Positions 6,415-10,600 of a stretch of DNA of 10,600 nucleotides are shown piece after piece. A program made the position numbers and the translations under genes. Each line of letters starts with the position of its first letter. The stretch's first letter is position 1. The notes under the pieces were generated by a model, which was given only the letters and a program-made list of their open reading frames with translations, was not told the origin of the DNA and did no database searches. This DNA is from Bacteroidales bacterium (GTDB lineage Bacteria; Bacteroidota; Bacteroidia; Bacteroidales; JAOZVK01): assembly GCA_029938185.1 (NCBI GenBank), contig JAOZVK010000159.1, positions 1 through 10,600 of the forward strand. Reading direction: 5' to 3'.

Positions 6415-6645
6415 TTGCAAACATATATATTTAGATTTAATGAATTTCGTTCACTTTTGGAAAAAGCAAAAGAAATAGAGACTGAGAGTTTTTATCAAAC
6501 TTTAAATGAACTTCTTGATGATTTTATAAGTAATGATAATATTGATGATAAAAAAATATATAGTAAACTAATTAGATTAGTTATTTATGATAATATATTT
6601 AAATTAAGGAAATTAATTGACAACAGAAATACGGAAGTAGAATAG
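6415..6645 (+). CDS. Small hypothetical protein or gene remnant
   Basis: Seventy-six codons are read from a TTG at 6415. The frame is open further upstream to a TGA overlapping the end of the YfbU gene, and reads NENLLGVEFEKDVAVL before the TTG, but it offers no ATG or GTG there. The product is acidic and helical (SLLEKAKEIETESFYQTL, then ELLDDFISNDNIDDKK), without recognisable motifs. Composition looks coding-like. It could be a real small gene using TTG, or the 3' remnant of a larger gene whose start was lost next to yfbU. I do not recognise a family. Confidence 0.35.
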   Translation: MQTYIFRFNEFRSLLEKAKEIETESFYQTLNELLDDFISNDNIDDKKIYSKLIRLVIYDNIFKLRKLIDNRNTEVE

Positions 6646-6961
6646 AAAGGGGAGGTCGTCAAGTAAATAGCCTACTGTCAAGTAACCAGTGCGCCTCTTT
6701 TACTACTTTACAGGTCTCGTATATAGCGATTCCTTAAATCATGCGAAATAGCTAATTTTATTTTAAAAATAGCCTTAATGGAGTTTTTGAAAATACAGAA
6801 CTTCCTATTATTTGTGACAATTCGTGTATTGTAACTGGTTTTAAATAAGCATTTATCATTCTATCAGTGTTTTAGTGTTTTTTTTACTTTTTGTAGCAAC
6901 AATATGAAAACCCAATACGCAGATATTCAGATGATTATAAAATATAAAAAATATTTTAAAC

Positions 6962-6992
6962 TTTAGAAATTAATATTTTTTATTTATATTTG
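6962..6992 (+). promoter_or_regulatory. Promoter for the DUF1016 gene
   Basis: The -7 box TATATTTG at 6985-6992 is a full match to TAnnTTTG. TTTA at 6962-6965 stands where the -33 TTTG is expected, with a 19-base spacer. This predicts a leader of about 130 bases that contains the 7027-7042 palindrome. Confidence 0.55.
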
Positions 6993-7026
6993 CACTACAT
7001 TCCCTATCAGGCAATTAAGGTAAATG

Positions 7027-7042
7027 TAGCAACTAGTTGCTA
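7027..7042 (+). promoter_or_regulatory. Perfect 16-base palindrome in the DUF1016 leader
   Basis: TAGCAACTAGTTGCTA is an exact palindrome located about 35 bases after the -7 box. It could be an operator for a dimeric repressor or a 5' leader hairpin. No regulator gene is adjacent. Confidence 0.5.
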
Positions 7043-7131
7043 AAAACGTAAGCCAATCAACTAAGAATCATTTTAATACTCCAGTAAGATACGTTAAAAC
7101 AAATTGAAAGCAAAACAAAAAGTCTAAAAAA

Positions 7132-8145
7132 ATGACAAAATTTACAGAAGATATACAAGAGCATAAAAATTTATTAAACGACTTACAACATATAATTGAC
7201 AGTGGTAAACGGCAAGTTACAGCACAGGTAAACAACACCCTAACTTTAACTTATTGGCATATTGGCAAACGCATAAATAATGATGTATTGCAAAATCAAC
7301 GTGCCGAGTATGGTAAGCAAATAGTAAAATCTGTATCTAAAGAATTGGTAGAGCAATACGGCAAAAGTTTTGAAACTCGTAACCTACGACGAATGATGCA
7401 GTTTGCCGAATTATTTTCTGATATTACAATTGTGTCGCCAGTGGCGACACAATTGAGTTGGTCTCATTTTATGGAAATATTAACATTAAAAAAAGAAGCT
7501 GCAAGATTGTTTTATATTAAAAAAGCGACTGAAAGTTTATGGAGTAAACGAGAATTGAGAAAACAAATTGAGCGTAAAGCTTTTGAGAGAGCAGAAATAA
7601 GCAATATAAAACATTCACTTTCGGAAACTCAGTTGCAACACAGTTTTAAAGACCCATATTTTCTTGATTTTTTGGGAATAAAAGACGGTTATCTCGAAAA
7701 CGATTTAGAAAATGCAATTATCAAAGAATTGGAATTGTTTATTTTGGAGATGGGCAAAGGTTTTGCATTTATTGAACGGCAAAAACGAATGATTATTGAT
7801 AGAGAGGATTTTCATTTAGATTTACTTTTTTATCACAGAAAGTTGAAAAGACTTATTGCGGTTGAACTAAAACTCGGCAAATTTAAAGCAGCCCATAAAG
7901 GTCAAATGGAGTTGTATTTGAACTGGTTAAACAAATACGAAAAACAAGAAGGCGAAGAACAACCAATAGGATTAATACTTTGTGCCGAAGCTGGTGCAGA
8001 ACAAGTAAAACTTTTAAATATGGAAAAAGACGGAATTATGGTAGCTGAATATTGGACTGAACTACCACCCAGAAAACTATTGGAACAAAAATTACAGACT
8101 ACCTTAGTTGAAGTACGAGAACGTTTGAAAAAAATTAAAATGTAA
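7132..8145 (+). CDS. DUF1016 / YhcG-family PDDEXK nuclease
   Basis: The 337-residue protein has the two parts of this family. The N-terminal DUF1016 helical domain covers about 10-170, with LTYWHIGKRI (38-48), YGKQIVKSVSKEL, FETRNLRRMMQFAELF and the signature ATQLSWSHFMEIL (105-116). The C-terminal PDDEXK nuclease domain has DPYFLDFLG at 174-182, D230 in FHLDLLFYHR and E245-L-K247 in IAVELKLG. FKAAHKGQMELYLNWL follows, with Q258. Catalytic residues appear intact. Family members are found near restriction-modification and other defence genes, and a nuclease role is inferred; the cellular substrate is unknown. It has its own promoter and stands alone. An oddity is a 29-base near-perfect palindrome inside the coding sequence at 7427-7455. 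Confidence 0.93.
   Translation: MTKFTEDIQEHKNLLNDLQHIIDSGKRQVTAQVNNTLTLTYWHIGKRINNDVLQNQRAEYGKQIVKSVSKELVEQYGKSFETRNLRRMMQFAELFSDITIVSPVATQLSWSHFMEILTLKKEAARLFYIKKATESLWSKRELRKQIERKAFERAEISNIKHSLSETQLQHSFKDPYFLDFLGIKDGYLENDLENAIIKELELFILEMGKGFAFIERQKRMIIDREDFHLDLLFYHRKLKRLIAVELKLGKFKAAHKGQMELYLNWLNKYEKQEGEEQPIGLILCAEAGAEQVKLLNMEKDGIMVAEYWTELPPRKLLEQKLQTTLVEVRERLKKIKM
7427..7455. repeat. 13-base-arm palindrome inside the DUF1016 coding sequence
   Basis: CAATTGTGTCGCC (7427-7439) and GGCGACACAATTG (7443-7455) are exact reverse complements with the centre AGT. It is translated as part of TIVSPVATQLS, immediately before the conserved LSWSH segment. Its core is richer in G and C than the rest of the gene. 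In mRNA it would form a very stable hairpin in the middle of the N-terminal domain. Confidence 0.75.
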
Positions 8146-8149
8146 AACA

Positions 8150-8242
8150 ATGTAAAAATTTACTGAAGACTTAAAAGCCATTCTTCTGCAACAGTATAAA
8201 AAAAAATCTAATAAAGCAGGAAGCCTAGCATATTATCCGTAA
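8150..8242 (+). pseudogene. Short remnant resembling a gene start with an immediate stop
   Basis: An ATG at 8150-8152 is followed at once by TAA, then by 28 open codons reading KFTEDLKAILLQQYKKK and on to a TAA at 8240-8242. The first codons resemble the start of the upstream DUF1016 gene (TKFTEDIQ) at both protein and DNA level (about 17 of 20 bases from 8156). It may be a duplicated or decayed N-terminus. The protein family of the remainder is not recognised. Confidence 0.3.
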
Positions 8243-8252
8243 ATTAAAATCA

Positions 8253-8280
8253 TTTATACCAACTGTGGTTGGTATATTTG
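8253..8280 (+). promoter_or_regulatory. Promoter overlapping the first operator-like palindrome
   Basis: TATATTTG (8273-8280) is a full TAnnTTTG match. TTTA (8253-8256) is a possible upstream box with a 16-base spacer. The box begins inside the right arm of the palindrome at 8255-8276, so a bound protein would occlude it. Confidence 0.55.
8255..8276. promoter_or_regulatory. Operator-like palindrome 1
   Basis: TATACCAAC (8255-8263) and GTTGGTATA (8268-8276) are exact reverse complements around TGTG. The core ACCAAC..GTTGGT is shared with the second palindrome, 37 bases away centre to centre. Confidence 0.65.
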
Positions 8281-8294
8281 CAATACACTAAAAA

Positions 8295-8310
8295 ACCAAC
8301 TGCAGTTGGT
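8295..8310. promoter_or_regulatory. Operator-like palindrome 2
   Basis: ACCAACTGCAGTTGGT is a perfect 16-base palindrome located 15 bases downstream of the -7 box, about where transcription would begin. With palindrome 1 it brackets the promoter. This is the arrangement of an autoregulated toxin-antitoxin or HTH-regulator gene, but no such gene follows. Confidence 0.65.
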
Positions 8311-8348
8311 AATTTTAAAATTTATATGATTATTTACAAACAGTACCA

Positions 8349-8546
8349 TTGAGTTTTTCTTATACCGAAATTATAGCTCAAAAGATGAAAACTATTTACT
8401 ATTCATCTAAAAGAAGTGAGTTTAAAGTCTTAGCTTTAAAAAATTTCTTAATAAATTGGGCTACCCGTCAGAAATTGGACGGTCTTGTTTATCAGGTATT
8501 TAGTAACAGAATAAAAATAAATCCTGTAAATCCTGTCAAAAAATAA
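8349..8546 (+). pseudogene. Gene fragment ending in NPVNPVKK
   Basis: Sixty-five codons are read from a TTG (8349). An in-frame ATG at 8385 would give 53 residues beginning MKTIYYSSKR. The frame is open upstream to about 8322, without an ATG. The protein is basic, with no domain that I can assign. The tail INPVNPVKK is encoded by a direct repeat (AATCCTGT at 8519-8526 and 8528-8535). I associate this tail type with short accessory Bacteroidota proteins such as GxxExxY-type proteins, but that is memory of a pattern and not a match to a domain. It lies behind the paired operators, so it may be what is left of the regulated gene or an unrelated insertion. It could also be a genuine small protein. 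Confidence 0.3.
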
Positions 8547-8581
8547 AATAATGTCCAATACTATACGTGTGGCCCACTAAT

Positions 8582-8965
8582 TTAATGATTACAACAACTT
8601 TCTGAATCATTATCAAGCATATTATTAAAAAATAGTTCTAATGCTTTATCAATATTTTTTTCGGAACTTACAAAAACATTTATTTTTTTGTTTACAAATT
8701 CATTATATAATCTTTGTCCCATGCCACCTGCAATAACAGTTTTGCAATCGCCAAGTGCATTAAAAATTCCAGCATGACTATGATTATGATGTTGGGCATT
8801 GTGTGAATGATGATGATGTCCTTTCCCATGTCCAGTAAACGTATTTGCCTTATATTCCTTACTAATTACTTTGTTGTTATCAGTTTCGCATATCATAAAA
8901 CCTTTTGCCCTACCAAAATGTTGCGAAATTGTTAATTTATCGTTTGTTGGAATTGCTATTTTCAT
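8582..8965 (-). CDS. NifX/NifB-type (dinitrogenase iron-molybdenum cofactor biosynthesis domain) protein, histidine-rich
   Basis: The 127-residue protein begins MKIAIPTND, the canonical start of the Nitro_FeMo-Co domain. It then has QHFGRAKGFMI (H16-F-G), the core LGDCKTVIAGGMGQRLY at 71-87 with C74, and INVFVSS. Small stand-alone members (MTH1175-like) occur in organisms without nitrogenase and probably carry or sense Fe-S or metal clusters. An insert at about 45-65 contains eleven histidines mixed with glycine and serine, a likely metal-binding loop. The C-terminus ends SCCNH, adding two more possible ligands. I chose the ATG at 8963-8965 because the family starts there; an ATG at 8996-8998 would add 11 atypical residues. 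Two genes upstream on the same strand are TrmO-like and DUF134. Confidence 0.88.
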   Translation of the reverse strand: MKIAIPTNDKLTISQHFGRAKGFMICETDNNKVISKEYKANTFTGHGKGHHHHSHNAQHHNHSHAGIFNALGDCKTVIAGGMGQRLYNEFVNKKINVFVSSEKNIDKALELFFNNMLDNDSESCCNH

Positions 8966-8998
8966 GTGTATATAATTTAAAATGTTTACATTTTTCAT

Positions 8999-9221
8999 AT
9001 ACTACTTGACACTTATTTATTAAACAATATTGAACAATGAATTTAGAATAATGAAGTTAAAAAACAACTTTTTTTATACCGAAAATATTTCATAATTCAT
9101 TATTCTTTGTTCGATATTCATTATTTTTACAAAAAAATGTTAAGTACTTTTATCTGTCTATGAAAAATGCCTAAATGTTAATATTTAATAATTTAAATGA
9201 TTACTATATAATTTTATATCA
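8999..9221. other. Gap between trmO and the NifX-type gene with GAATAATGAA-type repeats
   Basis: The gap is AT-rich with no gene. 9025-9056 and 9095-9123 hold degenerate inverted copies of a GAATAATGAA/TTGAACAATGAA repeat. Between them is AAAAAA-CAAC-TTTTTT (9059-9074), a potential small hairpin. A separate promoter for the NifX-type gene may lie here, but no clear TAnnTTTG box is visible on the minus strand. Confidence 0.4.
9025..9123. repeat. Degenerate inverted GAATAATGAA repeat pair
   Basis: On the plus strand 9044-9055 reads TAGAATAATGAA and 9095-9106 reads ATTCATTATTCT, which pair over about 11 bases. The outer parts TTGAACAATGAA (9030-9041) and TTTGTTCGATATTCA (9106-9120) also correspond loosely. 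Within each arm the GAA(T/C)AATGAA unit recurs in tandem form. I recall similar tracts beside accessory genes in Bacteroidota genomes, but the family is not established here. Confidence 0.4.
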
Positions 9222-9701
9222 CTACTTTAATATTGTTTGCTTTGGAACTCCATTTATAAAATGTTTATCAATCCAACCTGATTTTACATTATCTCTACTA
9301 TCAAAATATTTTACATATGGTTTAATATCTATCAAAGGAGTTTTATCAAAAATATCAACCTGTGTAAAATATAGTTTGTTATTGACTACTCTACTTATTT
9401 TCACTATTGAAATTCCTAAATTATTCGGACGATTTGGACTTCTTATTGCAAATACACCATGCTCTTTGTTTTCCAAAAACGGTTTTCCAATAATTTTTTC
9501 TTTATCCGATTTATTAAAATAGTAAATCAAAATAGCATGACTAAAACCATCCAAATCTGTTAAGCCTTTTTTATATTTATCGAATAATTCGACATTAGCT
9601 TCAGTTTTGCTTTTGAAAATCCCTTGAATTGGAATATCTTTTGCCCCTTTATATGGCGAATTAACTATTCCTATTGGTTTAATTATTATATTTTCCATCA
9701 T
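9222..9701 (-). CDS. trmO: TrmO/TsaA-family SAM-dependent methyltransferase
   Basis: TrmO N6-methylates threonylcarbamoyladenosine at position 37 of certain tRNAs, using S-adenosylmethionine. The 159-residue protein shows the TsaA-fold signatures in order: IGIVNSPYK (10-18), LDGFSHAILIYYF (50-62), HGVFAIRSPNRPNNLGIS (81-98) and IDIKPYVKYFD (124-134). It is the short single-domain form, about the length of archaeal and many bacterial members. It lacks the C-terminal extension of E. coli TrmO, which has about 235 residues. Start can be the first or second ATG (9699-9701 or 9696-9698). The leader holds a GCGTAAGC-hairpin repeat copy ending 11 bases before the ATG. Its position between a DUF134 regulator and a NifX-type gene raises the possibility of a metal-cofactor-related role, which is inference. 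Confidence 0.92.
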   Translation of the reverse strand: MMENIIIKPIGIVNSPYKGAKDIPIQGIFKSKTEANVELFDKYKKGLTDLDGFSHAILIYYFNKSDKEKIIGKPFLENKEHGVFAIRSPNRPNNLGISIVKISRVVNNKLYFTQVDIFDKTPLIDIKPYVKYFDSRDNVKSGWIDKHFINGVPKQTILK

Positions 9702-9712
9702 TTATTTTTTTT

Positions 9713-9743
9713 GGCTCTTCGAGCCTGTTTATGTTGCTTACGC
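9713..9743 (-). repeat. Tail-only copy of the GCGTAAGC-hairpin repeat, forming the trmO leader
   Basis: On the minus strand GCGTAAGC (9743-9736) is followed by 10 bases and a perfect five-pair hairpin GGCTC-GAA-GAGCC (9725-9713), then an A-rich stretch and the trmO ATG. Compared with the nrdJ leader copy, the stem gains one C-G pair while the loop GAA is kept. It lies in the 83-base gap between the DUF134 gene and trmO. Confidence 0.7.
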
Positions 9744-9784
9744 CTAAATTATTTTCAATTGATTAAAAAGTACTGAAATAAACT

Positions 9785-10231
9785 CTAAGAACCATTTTTT
9801 TTATAACAACAAGAACCATGTCCAAAACCATTTGCCAGATTAAAAAAATTTTTAGATTTACATTGAGGACATTCATTATAAGTATTATCAATATTTATTA
9901 TGAACATTTGGTCACAATCATTACATTTAATTAGATTTTTTCTAAAATGTATATTACCACCTTCAACTAACATCCGTTTTCCATTTATAATAAAATCAGC
10001 CATTTTTTTTCTGGCACTTTCAATTAATCTTGCAAATGTTGAACGCGAAATTTCCATTTCTTCTGATGCTTCTTTTTGCGAAAGACACATAAAATCAGCT
10101 AATCTAATTGATTCGTATTCGTCTATTGTTAATACAATTTCTTTTAATAATTTTGCAGGAAACCCCATCGGTTTAAAACCAGTATATATTGGTGGTTTAT
10201 CTACTATTCTTTCTTTTTTTTGTCTTGGCAT
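9785..10231 (-). CDS. DUF134 family HTH regulator with C-terminal zinc ribbon
   Basis: The 148-residue protein starts MPRQKKERIVDKPP, typical of DUF134. It has GFKPMGFPAKLLKEIVLTIDE at 18-38, EYESIRLADFMCLSQKEAS at 38-56 and the helix-turn-helix MEISRSTFARLIESARKKMADFI at 59-81. GKRMLVEGG (84-92) closes the DUF134 domain. A C-terminal extension carries CxxC at 103/106 and CxxC at 121/124, a zinc-ribbon pattern, followed by GHGSCC at 137-142, similar in style to the histidine/cysteine-rich NifX-type protein two genes on. DUF134 genes commonly sit beside NifX/NifB-type genes, so it probably regulates this group in response to metal or Fe-S status (inference). The promoter lies about 50 bases upstream. 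Confidence 0.92.
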   Translation of the reverse strand: MPRQKKERIVDKPPIYTGFKPMGFPAKLLKEIVLTIDEYESIRLADFMCLSQKEASEEMEISRSTFARLIESARKKMADFIINGKRMLVEGGNIHFRKNLIKCNDCDQMFIINIDNTYNECPQCKSKNFFNLANGFGHGSCCYKKNGS

Positions 10232-10278
10232 AATTTATTGTTTTATACAATTTGTGATTTGATTAACATAATTATTTG

Positions 10279-10310
10279 CAAATATAATGAACATATACTC
10301 ATACAACAAA
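10279..10310 (-). promoter_or_regulatory. Promoter for the DUF134-trmO-NifX-type group
   Basis: On the minus strand TTTG (10310-10307), a 20-base spacer and TATATTTG (10286-10279) make the best full Bacteroidota promoter in the window. It predicts transcription starting near 10272 and a leader of about 40 bases before the DUF134 ATG. The -7 box overlaps ATTTGCAAAT (10274-10283), a perfect palindrome that could be an operator. Confidence 0.65.
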
Positions 10311-10486
10311 ATAAAAATTATAATTTTTTTTTTTAATCTTTATATTCTTAATAATTTTGAAAGTACTATTTCTACTTTACGAACTTAAATGATGCTAAAA
10401 ATAAAAGGTTTAGCATTAAATTTATTATAGTTCAAAAAAATAGTTAGTATTTTGAATTTATATTTCTCAAGTTTTTTGCCTGAAAC

Positions 10487-10558
10487 GGCATAAGTATTAA
10501 CCTGGGGCAACGCCTTATGTATAAAAGCATTCATAAGCAAGAACGCCCTCGTAAGGGC
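10487..10558. repeat. REP-like hairpin element
   Basis: This is a locally G/C-richer tract in AT-rich DNA. It has CATAAG (10489-10494) opposite CTTATG (10514-10519), enclosing GGC-AAC-GCC (10506-10514). A second hairpin GCCCT-CGTA-AGGGC is at 10545-10558. Paired hairpins of the CCTGGGGC…GCCC type recur between genes in Bacteroidota. I infer a dispersed repeat, but no second copy is in the window. Confidence 0.4.
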
Positions 10559-10600
10559 AAAAGCAATAAAATACATTGCATAGTTTTTTTTATGAATACA

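Larger units (their letters stand above)
6646..7131. other. Intergenic region before the DUF1016 gene
   Basis: There is no supported gene. 6650-6730 is noticeably richer in G and C than the surroundings and contains GTCAAGTAA twice (6658-6666 and 6678-6686), which may be a foreign-DNA boundary. A 28-codon stop-bounded frame ending at about 6848 (…ELPIICDNSCIVTGFK) looks like coding debris. The right part holds a promoter (6962-6992), a perfect 16-base palindrome (7027-7042) and a lone CGTAAGCCA (7047-7055) resembling the head of the tail repeat but with no hairpin after it. Confidence 0.5.
10232..10600. other. Right-edge intergenic region
   Basis: There is no supported gene. It contains the DUF134 promoter on the minus strand, a run of twelve T at about 10324-10335, and a REP-like hairpin element at 10487-10558. 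A 63-codon minus-strand frame at 10385-10576 reads through the hairpin element and looks like a translated repeat, not a protein. Confidence 0.5.

Noticed and set aside
6122..6424. 100-codon minus-strand frame over the YfbU gene
   Set aside because: The plus-strand frame matches YfbU along its length, and the antisense frame is low-complexity hydrophobic.
8582..8998. Nitrogenase gene cluster
   Set aside because: The NifX/NifB-type domain also occurs in many stand-alone proteins, and no nifHDK or other nitrogenase genes are present.
9175..9522. 115-codon plus-strand frame opposite trmO
   Set aside because: It lies antisense to a clear TrmO-family gene and has no family features of its own.
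9900..10262. 120-codon plus-strand frame opposite the DUF134 gene
   Set aside because: The minus-strand frame carries every DUF134 motif plus a zinc ribbon. The plus-strand frame is an AT-driven shadow.
10385..10576. 63-codon minus-strand reading frame
   Set aside because: It is the translation of a hairpin repeat element plus AT-rich flank, with no start context, neighbour or recognisable domain.

Overview
The window is AT-rich throughout. Start codons are preceded by A/T-rich sequence instead of Shine-Dalgarno motifs, and the best promoters match the Bacteroidota pattern (TTTG or similar, about 16-20 bases, then TAnnTTTG). Together with the protein families present, this points to a low-GC member of the Bacteroidota. 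The B12-dependent (oxygen-independent) ribonucleotide reductase fits an anaerobe or facultative anaerobe, but that is inference. There is no tRNA, rRNA, CRISPR array or intact transposase that I can see.

Layout. (1) 1-934: an AT-rich edge, then endonuclease III (nth) on the minus strand. (2) 935-2451: a long repeat-rich stretch with one 80-codon reading frame. It holds three copies of a composite repeat with a constant 62-base internal spacing, extra tail-only copies, one MITE-like inverted-repeat element and one large imperfect hairpin. (3) 2452-5010: nrdJ, class II ribonucleotide reductase, whose leader is the third repeat copy. (4) 5086-8546: an accessory segment on the plus strand. It contains a DUF4258 / YgiT-type zinc-finger toxin-antitoxin pair, a YfbU-family protein, an unassigned small ORF, a DUF1016 (YhcG-type) PDDEXK nuclease, and a decayed locus that keeps a promoter flanked by two palindromic operators but no recognisable gene behind it. 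(5) 8582-10231: a minus-strand group of DUF134 regulator, TrmO/TsaA-family protein and a histidine-rich NifX/NifB-type protein, headed by a good promoter at 10279-10310. (6) The right edge carries a REP-like hairpin element.

How it works together. nth and nrdJ are housekeeping DNA repair and dNTP synthesis genes. The 5-8.5 kb segment looks like turnover territory for small defence and addiction genes. The minus-strand group resembles a metal- or Fe-S-related regulator/cofactor module. The strongest undescribed signal is the element GCGTAAGC - 9/10 bases - hairpin with GAA-like triloop. It occurs five times with stem-preserving changes and three times lies directly before a reading frame (the 1771 ORF, nrdJ, trmO). 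It could be a family of 5' leader RNAs or a REP-type mobile hairpin.
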